A stretch of DNA of 64,000 bases from Limnohabitans sp. Rim8 (GTDB taxonomy: Bacteria > Pseudomonadota > Gammaproteobacteria > Burkholderiales > Burkholderiaceae_C): the NCBI GenBank assembly GCA_945901045.1, contig CAMDKK010000005.1, positions 45,978 to 109,977 on the forward strand, read 5' to 3'. The notes beneath the pieces were generated by a model, which did not search any database, was not told where the DNA came from, and was given only the letters and a program-made list of their open reading frames with translations. Both the position numbers and the translations under genes were made by a program. The number at the start of each line of letters is the position of its first letter. The first letter of the stretch is position 1. This document shows positions 53,721-63,530 of the stretch, piece by piece.

Positions 53721-54995
53721 TCAGATTGAAAAGACGGGTTCGTCCAGGCCATTGGCCAAGTGCGTTTTGGCCCAAGCGAGGGGATCATCGCCTCTTGGTA
53801 GCAAAACACCTGCCGGGCGAACGCGCTGCTCTTTGGCGTCCAGTGCGGGCGGCTCGACGCCTTGCTCCAGCGCCACTGCCGCATCATGCAACATGCGACG
53901 CGCCATGACAATGGCACGGTCGGTCGGCAAGAGTTTCTCAGCCGCATGGTCCTGTATGGGGCCCATGCTTTCCTGCAAGGAATAGTCCTGCGCCGAAAAA
54001 CCAAACACCCCGCTGAAGGCACGCTTTTCCTGCTGTGCCTTGCGATCCATCATGTAATCGTTTTCACGGTTGGACTTGGGCACAAAACTGCCTGGGGCTT
54101 CGTACTCAACATGGATGCCTTGGCCAGCAGCCATCGCTTCATTTTCCTCTGTCGACAGGGGCTGCTTGGGCTGCCAGTTGATGCTCCAGGCCCAGCATTC
54201 ATGGTCATTGATTGGCACCCAAGCATGACCACCCAGGGCATGGTGACCAAACGGTGGAATCATCGTGAACCAAGGGAACAGCCACTGTGTGATGCGCCAG
54301 TAAAAACTGTCTGGCTCGCCCATGCGGCGACCAAACAAAGTCATACCGAACGAGGTTTTTTCAATCTCAAAAACCACGTTGCCATCGGCCTTGATGTAGT
54401 CGAGTGCTTTCACGCCTTTGTGCATCGGGTCGGTGTCCACCTCGTAGCGGTGCACAAACGACACATGGCTGGTGTCGATGCCGCCTTCCATGGCCTGCAG
54501 GTAGTTGGAGTATTGCAAGCGCTTGGACACGAAGACATGGCTTGAAGGCAAGGTGCACCACTCCAGTTCGGGTGGCGCAGGCATCTTGTCCGCAGGCCCC
54601 ATGTAGGTCCAGACAATGCCGCCGCGCTCCACACAGGGGTAGCCCTTGATGTGCATATGCGCGCAGGCTTTGGGGTTGGAGGGGACATCCACACACTGAC
54701 CATCGCCGTCAAATTTGACGCCATGGTAGGCACAACGGATGCCGTTTTCTTCGTTGCGGCCAAAGTAAAGCGACACCCCCCGGTGTGAGCAAAATTCGCT
54801 GATGACGCAGGCCTTCCCGTCAGTGTTGCGAAAAGCCAGCAGCTTTTCGCCCAACAGCTCGACACGGACCTGGGGCCCATCGGCTTGTTCAATTTCACTT
54901 GTCATCAAGGCGGGCACCCAATAACGCCGCATCAGATTGCCCATGCGGCTGCCAGGCCCTGTTCGTATCAGTGTTTCAGACATGTCCTTGTTCAT
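53721..54995 (-). CDS. Rieske non-haem iron ring-hydroxylating oxygenase (phthalate 4,5-dioxygenase-like)
   Basis: The 424-residue protein has the Rieske ligands EFCSHRGVSLYFGR (CxH) and IRCAYHGVKFDGDG (CxxH) near 68-100, and the mononuclear iron site EGGIDTSHVSFVHRYEVDTD (DxxHxxxxH) near 180. The layout matches the phthalate dioxygenase group, which hydroxylates aromatic acids or demethylates O-aryl ethers using a separate reductase. No reductase gene is in the window. ATG 54995 follows AAGGAG. It is first in a minus-strand operon and divergent from an IclR gene. Confidence 0.92.
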   Translation of the reverse strand: MNKDMSETLIRTGPGSRMGNLMRRYWVPALMTSEIEQADGPQVRVELLGEKLLAFRNTDGKACVISEFCSHRGVSLYFGRNEENGIRCAYHGVKFDGDGQCVDVPSNPKACAHMHIKGYPCVERGGIVWTYMGPADKMPAPPELEWCTLPSSHVFVSKRLQYSNYLQAMEGGIDTSHVSFVHRYEVDTDPMHKGVKALDYIKADGNVVFEIEKTSFGMTLFGRRMGEPDSFYWRITQWLFPWFTMIPPFGHHALGGHAWVPINDHECWAWSINWQPKQPLSTEENEAMAAGQGIHVEYEAPGSFVPKSNRENDYMMDRKAQQEKRAFSGVFGFSAQDYSLQESMGPIQDHAAEKLLPTDRAIVMARRMLHDAAVALEQGVEPPALDAKEQRVRPAGVLLPRGDDPLAWAKTHLANGLDEPVFSI

Positions 54996-55084
54996 GAAAA
55001 ACGTCTCCTTTATTCCCGTGGTTTTCAAGCATCCCTTGATGAAGGCAAGATTTGCGTCAGTAAAATGATAGAGGTGTCCGCCTG

Positions 55085-55948
55085 ATGGACAGTGACCCAC
55101 ACCCGGCAGACCCCGGCAAACTCCGAGTTTTGGGCAAACTCACTGCGCGCAGCAGCCCCATGCCGGCACCTCCATCCCTTCGAAGGAACAGCTTGAACTT
55201 GAAATCGACCTCTGGCGATGGGGTCCGCGCCGTTGAACGGGCGCTGGACATTATGAAAGCCTTTTCCGTGAACGACCACGAGCTCAGCGCTGCGCAGTTG
55301 TTGCAGCGCGTCAATCTGAGTCGGCCCACTTTGTACCGCTTGCTGCAAACGCTGGTGCAATCGGGCTTTGTGGTGTCGGTTGGGGAGCCTCAGAAATTCA
55401 GGCTTGGACCTGCCGTGGGCCAGTTGACGCATGTCTGGTCATCGGGCCTGAATGTCTCCGCGGTGGGTCAACCGATCATGCAACGCGTGTGGGAATCCAC
55501 TCAGGAAACCGTGGCCCTTTTTGTGCCGCAAGGGAACATGCGCCTGTGCATTGCCGAATTGCCCAGCCCCCAGGCACTGAGTTTCAAACGGGGCGTTGGT
55601 TATCAGGACCGGATTGTTCTGGGCGCCAGCGGTCAAGTCATCCTGGCACATGCCAACACCTCCATTGAGGCGATTGAACGCTACGCTGAAGGCCTGAGCC
55701 TGGACCCGATCCGCTTTGCGCAAGAACTGAGACACATACGCAAACGCGGCTACGCCACCAGCAAAAACGCCTTGATAGAAGGCGCGGTGGCGATTGCGGC
55801 CCCGTTTTTCAACAGCCATGGGCAGGTGGCTGGCTCGATCGCGGTGTTCGGGCCTGGTGCAAGGCTCAAAGAGGTCAAGATGCGCCAGTTCGGCGCCATC
55901 CTGGTCAAAGAGGCGGCCGCGCTTTCGCAGGCATTGGGCCAGGCTTGA
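55085..55948 (+). CDS. IclR family transcriptional regulator
   Basis: The 287-residue protein has a basic N-terminal tail, a winged helix (VERALDIMKAFSVNDHELSA and NLSRPTLYRLLQTLVQSGFV) and an effector domain with VALFVPQGNMRLCIAELPSP, RIVLGASGQVILAHANTSIE and the final GAVAIAAPFFNSHGQVAGSI. It is divergent from the Rieske oxygenase operon, 89 bp away, and most likely controls it. ATG 55085 is used; ATG 55160 is an alternative that would drop 25 residues. A weak inverted repeat tcaagcatcccttga lies at 55025-55039. Confidence 0.9.
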   Translation: MDSDPHPADPGKLRVLGKLTARSSPMPAPPSLRRNSLNLKSTSGDGVRAVERALDIMKAFSVNDHELSAAQLLQRVNLSRPTLYRLLQTLVQSGFVVSVGEPQKFRLGPAVGQLTHVWSSGLNVSAVGQPIMQRVWESTQETVALFVPQGNMRLCIAELPSPQALSFKRGVGYQDRIVLGASGQVILAHANTSIEAIERYAEGLSLDPIRFAQELRHIRKRGYATSKNALIEGAVAIAAPFFNSHGQVAGSIAVFGPGARLKEVKMRQFGAILVKEAAALSQALGQA

Positions 55949-56066
55949 GCCCTCCTCACAGTCGGAATGCGATCAGGGACGCTATTCAGACACCTCAACG
56001 TTATAAAAAACACTGTAGTTCTAATTTATAGACCGAAATTTCGAATCTCAAATCATGCTTAAAAAA

Positions 56067-57782
56067 TCAATTCACCGGGTCCGGGCCGCTGTGGGTCACC
56101 GCCCCCAGTCGGGCTGCCGACACCAGCTTGGCATATTTTTCAAGCACGCCCGACAGACGTGGTCTTGGCCGTACCGCAGCAGCCTGTGCACGCACAGCCA
56201 AAACCTCCGGACTCAAGAGCACATCGAGTGTGCCCGCACTGGCATCGAGCCGAATGCGATCCCCGTCTTCAAGCCAGGCAATCGGACCGTTGTCCGCCGC
56301 TTCTGGCCCGATGTAGCCGACCATCATGCCCCGGGTCGCGCCGGAAAAACGGCCATCGGTCAAAAGGGCAACTTTTTCGCCCATGCCTTGCCCGTAGACC
56401 AGCGCCGTCACGCCCAGCATCTCCCGCATGCCCGGGCCACCTTTGGGGCCTTCGTTGCGAATCACCAGCACGTCTCCCGCCGCATAAGTTTGTTGCGTGA
56501 CCGCCTCGAAGCATTCCTCTTCGTTCTCAAAGACGCGCGCCGGGCCTTCAAACACCAAAGACTTCAAGCCCGCCACTTTGATCAAAGCGCCTTCGGGTGC
56601 CAAATTGCCTTTGAGCACCACCACACCGCCCGTGGGGCTGATGGCCTGCGCCACCTGCCGAACCACTTGCCCGTCCGGCAATGGGACATCGGCCAAATCC
56701 TCGGTCAAAGTGCGACCGGACAGGGTCAGGGCATCGCCATGTAAGTGTCCGCCTTCCAGCAAAGACTTCAATACCGAGCGGACCCCACCCACGCGGTGTA
56801 AATCGACGGCCAAAAACCGCCCCCCGGGTTGCAGATCGGCAATCAAGGGGGTTCGGGCAAACACGGCCGCCACATCGTCCAAAGTGAAAGAGATACCGAC
56901 TTCGTGTGCGATGGCCGGCAAATGAAGGCCCGCATTGGTCGACCCCCCCGTAGCGGCCACAGCAGCGCAAGCGTTTTCAAGGGACTTGCGGGTGATCAGG
57001 TCGCGCGGCAAGGGGCCGCCTTCCCGAATGATCTCGGTGATGCGCCGCCCTGCAGCACGCGCCAGAGCCAGTCGCTCGCTGTACACCGCAGGCATCATGG
57101 CCGAACCAGGCAACGCCAGACCCAGGGTTTCGGCCACCATGGCCATGGTGTTGGCCGTGAACTGGCCAGGACATGAACCCACCGTAGGCGAGCAAGCGCG
57201 CTCGAGCTCGTGCAGGTCTTGCTCACTCATCTGACCCGCCAGCACCGAGCCCACCCCTTCATAGGCGGTGAGAATGGTCACATCTTTGCCGCGCCATTGC
57301 CCGGGCAACATGGCCCCGCCGTAGACAAACACGCTTGGGCAGTTGAGTCTGGCCATGGCCATCATCACCCCCGGCAAGGTTTTGTCGCAGCCGGCAAAAC
57401 CCACTAGGCCGTCATAGGCGTGGGCCGTGATCACGGCCTCAATGGAGTCGGCAATGATTTCCCGTGACACCAGGCTCATGCGCATGCCTGCGTGGTTCAT
57501 GGACACACCGTCCGAAACGGAAATGGTGGTGAACGGCACTGAAATGCCCTGCCCTGCCGCCACGCCCAGGCGTGCCGCATCGGCCTGCGGCCCCAAGGAC
57601 ATTGAGCAGGGGGTGTTTTCGCCATGCTGGCTGACAATGCCCACCATGGGCTTGCCAAAGTCTTCATCCGACATGCCTACCGCCCGCAAAAAGGCCCGAT
57701 GGGGCGTGCGGTCCATCCCCTCAACGATGCGCGCGGAGGTGAGTTTTTCAGGGGGTGTGAAAAGGCGTTTGGGTGTGGTCAT
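56067..57782 (-). CDS. Dihydroxy-acid dehydratase family (IlvD/Edd)
   Basis: The 571-residue protein has [60 protein letters not shown], the cluster segment [35 protein letters not shown] and [20 protein letters not shown]. Three cluster cysteines are evident, as in [2Fe-2S] IlvD enzymes. IlvD makes branched-chain keto acids; close relatives dehydrate sugar acids such as arabinonate, xylonate or gluconate. The surrounding DenD-like, aldolase and TRAP genes favour a sugar-acid role, but a housekeeping IlvD cannot be excluded. Confidence 0.9.
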   Translation of the reverse strand: MTTPKRLFTPPEKLTSARIVEGMDRTPHRAFLRAVGMSDEDFGKPMVGIVSQHGENTPCSMSLGPQADAARLGVAAGQGISVPFTTISVSDGVSMNHAGMRMSLVSREIIADSIEAVITAHAYDGLVGFAGCDKTLPGVMMAMARLNCPSVFVYGGAMLPGQWRGKDVTILTAYEGVGSVLAGQMSEQDLHELERACSPTVGSCPGQFTANTMAMVAETLGLALPGSAMMPAVYSERLALARAAGRRITEIIREGGPLPRDLITRKSLENACAAVAATGGSTNAGLHLPAIAHEVGISFTLDDVAAVFARTPLIADLQPGGRFLAVDLHRVGGVRSVLKSLLEGGHLHGDALTLSGRTLTEDLADVPLPDGQVVRQVAQAISPTGGVVVLKGNLAPEGALIKVAGLKSLVFEGPARVFENEEECFEAVTQQTYAAGDVLVIRNEGPKGGPGMREMLGVTALVYGQGMGEKVALLTDGRFSGATRGMMVGYIGPEAADNGPIAWLEDGDRIRLDASAGTLDVLLSPEVLAVRAQAAAVRPRPRLSGVLEKYAKLVSAARLGAVTHSGPDPVN

Positions 57783-57812
57783 GGCAATTTTTCTAGACAG
57801 GGTGGTGGGTGC

Positions 57813-58835
57813 TCAAGGGATCAAGATGGACTGCGCCAACTGGCGCATAAAGGCACTCAAATCATGCTTGAAAGTCTGGCGTTCGTCCGTCAGCGCGAGC
57901 TGCTGGGCCAGCGCAAAAGAAACGTCCTGCGGCCATGCGCCAAACTGGGCCTGCAGGTCGGGCTGGGGAGCAAACTGAACACGTTGCGGTGCTTGCGAAT
58001 CAATCTGCGCCATGGCCTGCAACACCTCGTGCACGGTCACGGGCCAGGCCGGCGCATTCAGGGCACAGGTTCCGGCCGGGCCCATGACCCGGAACCATGT
58101 GGCATGGTCCAAGCCCAACAAGCGCGTGAGGTGCGCCAGCGCTGAAGGCAAACTCAAAAGCCAAAGTCGGGCATCGGGCGAGACAGGGCAGACATAGTCT
58201 CGCCCCGACAAGGGCTCGCGAATCAGGTCGCTGTTAAATCCTGACAAGGCCCCATTGGGCAAGACGGGGCGCAGCACCACGCCGGACAAACGCACGGCTC
58301 GGCCATCCAAGTCACCACGGCGGTTCATGTCGTCGAGCATCAACTCCAGCATGCGCTTGTGGGTGCCATAACTGAGGCTGGGCCGCTGTGGGGTGTGGTC
58401 GTCGATCCGAGGCGGCAGGGGCGTGCCGTAGACCGCAATCGAGCTGGTCATGAGCCAGCGCACCAAAGGGCCGCCTTGACTGTGCTGGGCTCGGCAGCGG
58501 GCCAGCAAATCCAGGCAAGCATGCAAGTTGATGCGCTCCCCCAGCGCCACGTCTTGCTCAGTGCGCCCACTCATCAAACCAGCCAGATGCACCACCGCAT
58601 GAACAGGTTGCTGAAACAGCGCATCACACACCCGTGGATCTGACAAATCACCGGCGACCCACCGCGTGTTGGCTTCGGATCTTGCCCCCTCAGCAGATTG
58701 GGTATCGGTCAACACCCATTGCCAAGACGTTGGGGCGCTCAATACCAAGGCCTTGACCAAGGCTTGTCCAACATAACCGGCAGCGCCCGTCATCAAAACA
58801 CGGGCGTTTGGTGGCAGATCGAATGAAGGGCGCAT
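57813..58835 (-). CDS. Extended SDR, D-erythronate dehydrogenase (DenD)-like
   Basis: The 340-residue protein has VLMTGAAGYVGQALVKALVL, VVHLAGLMSGRTEQDVALGE, SSIAVYGTPLPPRIDDHTPQ, catalytic SYGTHKRMLELMLDDMNRRG and SDLIREPLSGRDYVCPVSPD. This matches DenD-type nucleoside-diphosphate-sugar-epimerase homologues, which oxidise D-erythronate at C2. ATG 58835 fits the fold; the track upstream to 58916 is not needed. It is 30 bp from the IlvD/Edd gene and divergent from the TRAP transporter. The substrate assignment is by family resemblance. Confidence 0.85.
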   Translation of the reverse strand: MRPSFDLPPNARVLMTGAAGYVGQALVKALVLSAPTSWQWVLTDTQSAEGARSEANTRWVAGDLSDPRVCDALFQQPVHAVVHLAGLMSGRTEQDVALGERINLHACLDLLARCRAQHSQGGPLVRWLMTSSIAVYGTPLPPRIDDHTPQRPSLSYGTHKRMLELMLDDMNRRGDLDGRAVRLSGVVLRPVLPNGALSGFNSDLIREPLSGRDYVCPVSPDARLWLLSLPSALAHLTRLLGLDHATWFRVMGPAGTCALNAPAWPVTVHEVLQAMAQIDSQAPQRVQFAPQPDLQAQFGAWPQDVSFALAQQLALTDERQTFKHDLSAFMRQLAQSILIP

Positions 58836-58981
58836 GCTTTCAAGAATATTTAGGTGAATGTTCGTCCCCAGACACGGGTAAACCATGACTAATTTGACGG
58901 CTTTGACAACATTCAATCAATATACTTTGCTTTCCTACAACCGCCTGATTTCAGGTCCTGCTATTTTGACGGAGACAATCC

Positions 58982-60013
58982 ATGAGAAAAGTTTTCAAAC
59001 ACCTCGCTTTGACAGGTGCCATGGCACTGGTCATGGGTTTCAACACGGCCAGCGCCCAAACCGTGCTGACCATGTCCAGCTGGGTGGGCCCCACCCACCC
59101 CCTGACGCGTGATGTGTTGGGTGGTTGGGCCGCAGCCGTGGAAAAAGCCACCAATGGCCGCGTCAAAATGCAAATGTTGGCCAAGCACCCCGTGGCGGCG
59201 CAAGGCACTTTTGACGGCGTACGCGATGGTGTGATGGACGTGTCCTATGTGACCGCCAGCTACACGCCCGCCCGCCACCCTCTGCCTCTGTTGGCCGAAC
59301 TCCCTGGCTCGGGTGGCACCGCCGAAATCAACTCGGTGGCCTTCAGCCGCATCCATTGGAAACACCTGCACAAAGCGGGTGAATACAAAGGTGTTAAATT
59401 GCTGGGCGTCTTCACCCACGGCCCTGGTCAAATGTTTTTGGTCAAAAAGCCAGTCAACTCAGTCGCTGACATCGCTGGCATGAAAATCCGCAGCGGCGGC
59501 GGCATCTCCGAGGCTTCTGCCAAAGCCCTGGGCGCCTCTCCTCTGGTCAAACCCGCCCCTGAATCTTATGAAATTCTGGCCTCGGGCGTGGCCGATGGCA
59601 CATTTTTCCCGGCCGAATCCATCAAGTCCTTCAACCTGGACAAAGTGGTCAAACACGCCACCATTTTCCCCGGCGGTTTTTACTCTTCGGCCTTTGGCTT
59701 TTTCATGAACGAAGAGAAGTGGGACAAGCTGTCCAAGCAAGACCAGGACGCCATCATGTCCGTATCGGGTGAAGCCTTGGCCCGCTTGGCGGGTCAAGCC
59801 TGGGACGCTGCAGACAAAGGCGGCATGGAAGCCTTGCGCGCTGCGGGTGTGAACATCCAACAAGCCAGCCCTGCCTTCATTGCCGAAGTTCGCACCCGCA
59901 CAGAGCCCCTGGCCAACACCTGGATCCAAGCTGCCAATGCCAAAGGGCTGGAAGGTGCCAAGGTCTTGGCCGAGTTCCGTGAAGAACTCAAGCGCGTGGC
60001 CGACGGCAAATAA
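58982..60013 (+). CDS. TRAP transporter solute-binding protein (DctP family)
   Basis: The 343-residue protein has a signal ending NTASAQTV, then MSSWVGPTHPLTRDVLGGWA, FTHGPGQMFLVKKPVNSVAD, GMKIRSGGGISEASAKALGA with the conserved carboxylate-binding Arg, and FPAESIKSFNLDK. It captures an organic acid in the periplasm and passes it to the DctQM permease encoded at 60739-62528. GGAG lies seven bases before the ATG. Confidence 0.93.
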   Translation: MRKVFKHLALTGAMALVMGFNTASAQTVLTMSSWVGPTHPLTRDVLGGWAAAVEKATNGRVKMQMLAKHPVAAQGTFDGVRDGVMDVSYVTASYTPARHPLPLLAELPGSGGTAEINSVAFSRIHWKHLHKAGEYKGVKLLGVFTHGPGQMFLVKKPVNSVADIAGMKIRSGGGISEASAKALGASPLVKPAPESYEILASGVADGTFFPAESIKSFNLDKVVKHATIFPGGFYSSAFGFFMNEEKWDKLSKQDQDAIMSVSGEALARLAGQAWDAADKGGMEALRAAGVNIQQASPAFIAEVRTRTEPLANTWIQAANAKGLEGAKVLAEFREELKRVADGK

Positions 60014-60025
60014 TTTCGGCATCGG

Positions 60026-60742
60026 ATGACTGACCCCCGTCAAGTTCTGACCCAATGCGCCCTGATTCTTGCGGACGAAAAGCATGAATCAGGCTTAGCA
60101 GGGCAAATCACCGCCCGGGGACCTGTCCCCAACACCTATTGGACGCTGCCTCTGGGTTTGTCATTTGATGAAGCCACACCTGCATCTTGGCTTTTGATTG
60201 ACGACCAAATGCGCTTGCTCGAAGGGGAAGGTGCTCACGGCATACGCGAGCCCAACCCTGCCACACGCTTTCATTTGTGGGTCTACAAAAGCCGCCCGGA
60301 CGTGAACGCCATTGTCCACACCCATCCCCCCGCGGCCTCGGCACTGGCTGCGGCCGAATGCCCCCTGGTTGTGGCCCACATGGACGCTACTCCTTTGTTT
60401 GAAGACATGGTCTACTTACCCGAGTGGCCAGGCTTGCCCACGGCCGACAAAGAGGGGGAGATCATCGCCACCGCACTGGGCCCGCACCATGCGATGCTGC
60501 TGGCCCACCATGGCCTGCTGACGGCCGGGCGAAGCATCCAAGAAGCCGCTTTTCTGGCGGTCTTTATGGAGCGCATGGCCCAGTTGCAAATCAATGCATC
60601 AACGCTCGGGGGTGTTCGCCCTATCGATCCAGCAGAAGCGCGTCGCGCCAGAGATTTCTTGCGCACAGACCGCATCATGAACATCACATTCGACGCCTGG
60701 ACACGTCGCGCCAACCGCCTGAGACAAGGACACAAGGGATGA
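60026..60742 (+). CDS. Class II aldolase/adducin family protein
   Basis: The 238-residue protein has GHGIREPNPATRFHLWVYKS-like residues before the zinc site IVHTHPPAASALAAAECPLV (HxH) and a third His in AMLLAHHGLLTAGRSIQEAA. Family members are L-fuculose- or ribulose-phosphate aldolases/epimerases and the OtnC decarboxylase of four-carbon acid catabolism. It is inserted between the genes for the TRAP receptor and its permeases, which ties it to the imported acid. Its stop overlaps the dctQ start (ATGA). Confidence 0.9.
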   Translation: MTDPRQVLTQCALILADEKHESGLAGQITARGPVPNTYWTLPLGLSFDEATPASWLLIDDQMRLLEGEGAHGIREPNPATRFHLWVYKSRPDVNAIVHTHPPAASALAAAECPLVVAHMDATPLFEDMVYLPEWPGLPTADKEGEIIATALGPHHAMLLAHHGLLTAGRSIQEAAFLAVFMERMAQLQINASTLGGVRPIDPAEARRARDFLRTDRIMNITFDAWTRRANRLRQGHKG

Positions 60743-61236
60743 GATTGGCTCAACTTTTACAAAGGACTCTGGGCTACTTTGCCGCAGCCGTGCTTTTTTT
60801 GATGATGATCGTCACAGCGGTAGATGTGGTGGGCCGTTATTTTTTCAACAAGCCGCTGGCAGGCGGCTTTGAAATCACGGAAATAGGACTGGCCCTGCTC
60901 ATTTATTGCGCTTTGCCCTTGGTCAGTGCCCGGCGTGAGCACATCGTCATCGACACCTTTGATGTCTTCATGAGCCCAGGGGTCAAAACCTTTCTCAATC
61001 GACTGGCCGATGTCGTCTGTTTTATCGCCTTATCGGGCGTGGGCTACATCCTCTTCAAGCGGGCCGTGCGCGTTGCAGAATACGGCGACACAACCAACGT
61101 CCTGCTGCTGCCACTGGCCCCTGTGGTTTACACCATGAGCGGCATGATCGTGATTGCTGGCCTGATGCACCTGGTGCTCATTTTCATACCGCACGCCGAG
61201 CAGGCTGCCCTTGATGCCAAAGAAGTGACACCATGA
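60739..61236 (+). CDS. TRAP transporter small permease (DctQ family)
   Basis: The 165-residue membrane protein has four hydrophobic helices: FAAAVLFLMMIVTAVDVVGR, IGLALLIYCALPLVSARREH, VVCFIALSGVGYILF and VVYTMSGMIVIAGLMHLVLI. The ARREHIVIDTF loop after helix 2 is typical for DctQ. The start overlaps the aldolase stop, and its own stop overlaps dctM by four bases (61233-61236). Confidence 0.92.
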   Translation: MRLAQLLQRTLGYFAAAVLFLMMIVTAVDVVGRYFFNKPLAGGFEITEIGLALLIYCALPLVSARREHIVIDTFDVFMSPGVKTFLNRLADVVCFIALSGVGYILFKRAVRVAEYGDTTNVLLLPLAPVVYTMSGMIVIAGLMHLVLIFIPHAEQAALDAKEVTP

Positions 61237-62528
61237 CAGAAGCAAGTATTGGCCTGTTGGCCATGTTGATCCTGGCCTTTGCCCGGGTTCCGTTGGCGAT
61301 TGCCATGGGCCTGGTGGGCTTTGCTGGCCTGTGGTGGATGAGGGGACTCAATCCCGCCTTGGCTTCCGTCACCTCCACGGTTTATGAAGCAGGTTTTGAG
61401 TACACGCTTTCGGTCGTTCCCTTGTTCATCTTGATGGGCAACTTCGTGACACGCGCTGGCATGTCCCGAGAGCTTTACCGGGCGGCCTACACACTTGTCG
61501 GACATTTTCGGGGAGGACTTGGCATGGCCACGGTGATGGCCTGCGCTGGATTTGGCAGCGTTTGCGGTTCATCCATTGCGACAGCTGCCACCATGACCAA
61601 AGTGGCCTACCCGTCCATGAAAGACCATGGCTACTCGGGTCAGCTGGCGGCTGGCGCCATTGCGGCCGGGGGCACCTTGGGTATTTTGATTCCACCTTCC
61701 ACCATCTTGGTTATCTATGGCCTGGTCACAGAAACCAGCATCGGCAAACTGTTTGCGGCGGGCATGCTCCCCGGCTTGTTGGCGGTCTTCATGATGTGCC
61801 TGACGATCGCCTTCATCACTTGGCGTGACCCGTCATCAGGCCCTGCAGCCAAACGCTCGAGCTGGGCCGAACGCTTCGATGCCATGAAAGATGTGTGGGC
61901 TGTGGCTGTTTTGTTTGTGATTGTGATGGGGGGCATTTACGGCGGCGTCTTTACCACCACAGAAGGCGCGGGCATTGGTGCTTTTGGGGCCTTCATCATT
62001 GCCCTGTTGCGCAGATCGCTGAACGTTTCCGTCACCTTGGACATCTTGATCGAAAGTGCGCGCACAACCGGCATGCTGTTCATGATTTTGGTGGGCGCAC
62101 TGGTGTTTGCCAATTTCGTGAACTTCACCACACTGCCATCCGATCTGAAAAGTCTGGTCTCCACACACAACATCAGCCCCGTAGCGGTGATGATCGCCAT
62201 TTGTGCCATCTATGTCATTTTGGGGGCCGCCATGGAAGAGTTGTCTATGGTGCTGCTGACGCTGCCGGTGTTTTTCCCCTTGGTGGTCAGTTTGGGCTTT
62301 GACCCTGTGTGGTTTGGTATCGTCATTGTTTTGGTGGTGATGATCGGCCTGATCAGCCCGCCCGTGGGCATGAACATGTTCGTGGTGCGCAACATGCTGC
62401 CCGAGTTGAGCACAGCCACGATCTTCAAAGGCGTCATGCCCTTTGTCTACACCTTGGTCGTGGTGCTCGCTTTGCTGGTGGCCTTCCCGCAAATTGCCCT
62501 GTTCCTGCCGCAAGCGCTCAAGCTCTGA
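61233..62528 (+). CDS. TRAP transporter large permease (DctM family)
   Basis: The 431-residue membrane protein has around a dozen hydrophobic segments and the DctM landmarks FILMGNFVTRAGMSRELYRA, GFGSVCGSSIATAATMTKVA, GTLGILIPPSTILVIYGLVT and GLISPPVGMNMFVVRNML. It forms the sodium-dependent transport unit with DctQ. Position and overlaps show one operon with dctP, the aldolase and dctQ. Confidence 0.94.
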   Translation: MTEASIGLLAMLILAFARVPLAIAMGLVGFAGLWWMRGLNPALASVTSTVYEAGFEYTLSVVPLFILMGNFVTRAGMSRELYRAAYTLVGHFRGGLGMATVMACAGFGSVCGSSIATAATMTKVAYPSMKDHGYSGQLAAGAIAAGGTLGILIPPSTILVIYGLVTETSIGKLFAAGMLPGLLAVFMMCLTIAFITWRDPSSGPAAKRSSWAERFDAMKDVWAVAVLFVIVMGGIYGGVFTTTEGAGIGAFGAFIIALLRRSLNVSVTLDILIESARTTGMLFMILVGALVFANFVNFTTLPSDLKSLVSTHNISPVAVMIAICAIYVILGAAMEELSMVLLTLPVFFPLVVSLGFDPVWFGIVIVLVVMIGLISPPVGMNMFVVRNMLPELSTATIFKGVMPFVYTLVVVLALLVAFPQIALFLPQALKL

Positions 62529-62558
62529 TGCCCAGGCTGCTGTGATGAAAGCTCAGCC

Positions 62559-63437
62559 GTGAAACTGGCTTTTTGCGGACTGGGTTTGATGGGAGAGCCC
62601 ATGGCCCTGCGCCTCTTGTCGGCAGGGCACACGGTCAATGTCTGGAACCGCACCCCTGCCAAAGCCCAAGCCTTGATCGCATTGGGTGCGCACTGGTGCG
62701 ACACCCCAGCCCAAGCGGCCAGCGATGTGGATGGCGTTTTCATGTGCCTGTTGAACACATCCGCCGTCGAACAAGTGGTGTTCGGGCCCGAAGGCATCGT
62801 CCATGCCCGCCATTTGCGATGGCTGGTGGACCACTCCAGCGTCCCCCCAGAGCAGACCCGTGCCTGGAGCCAACGCCTGCACCTGGCGTGCCAAGCGGAC
62901 TGGCTCGATGCGCCCGTGTCCGGCGGCGTGATGGGTGTGCAAACGGCCACACTGGCCGTGATGGTGGGCGGCCACATCAGCTCCTTGGAGAGCGCCAGCC
63001 AAGCCATGTCCGCTTATGCCAGCAACATCACCCACATGGGCGACAGCGGTGCGGGCCAAGCCACCAAGCTTTGCAACCAGACCATTGTGGCAAGCACGGT
63101 GGCCGCCATTGCAGAAGCCGTGGGTCTGGCGCACCGCAATGGCATTGACTTGAATCAACTGGCCAAAGCCCTGCAAGGCGGTTGGGCCGACTCCAAACCA
63201 CTGCAAGTTTTTGTGCCCCGCATGGTCACGCCCAGCCAAGCATCGATTGGGGCTTTGTCGACCATGCTCAAAGATGTGGACACCGTGATGCAGGTGGCGC
63301 AAAGCAGTGGGGCCCCCATGCCGGTCATGGCCACCGTGCAGCAACAACTGCGCGCAGCCCAGGCTGCGGGCTTGGGCGAAGCAGAACTGTCTGCCTTGAT
63401 ATGCCTGGTCTGGCCAGAACAACGCTCGGCCTTTTGA
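62559..63437 (+). CDS. 3-hydroxyisobutyrate dehydrogenase family protein, LtnD/GarR-like
   Basis: The 292-residue protein starts with GTG and FCGLGLMGEPMALRLLSAGH, followed by NVWNRTPAKAQAL whose Asn-Arg suggests NADP(H), the substrate motif LDAPVSGGVMGVQTATLAVM, and the catalytic Lys segment GDSGAGQATKLCNQTIVAST. It is close in form to tartronate semialdehyde reductase or L-threonate dehydrogenase (LtnD). It follows dctM after 30 bp, so it probably acts on the imported sugar acid or its product. Confidence 0.9.
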   Translation: MKLAFCGLGLMGEPMALRLLSAGHTVNVWNRTPAKAQALIALGAHWCDTPAQAASDVDGVFMCLLNTSAVEQVVFGPEGIVHARHLRWLVDHSSVPPEQTRAWSQRLHLACQADWLDAPVSGGVMGVQTATLAVMVGGHISSLESASQAMSAYASNITHMGDSGAGQATKLCNQTIVASTVAAIAEAVGLAHRNGIDLNQLAKALQGGWADSKPLQVFVPRMVTPSQASIGALSTMLKDVDTVMQVAQSSGAPMPVMATVQQQLRAAQAAGLGEAELSALICLVWPEQRSAF

Positions 63438-63530
63438 CCCCCAGCGGCGTGGCCGCCTTCATGTCGACAAAAAGCTGAGCCGCCGCATTTGCCGGCATAT
63501 TGCATGTGCAGCAGTGACAGGACTTAGAGG

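Noticed and set aside
58903-58926. TTGACA and TATACT upstream of the TRAP receptor gene as a promoter
   Set aside because: Only 12 bp separate the two boxes, too close for a normal sigma-70 promoter.
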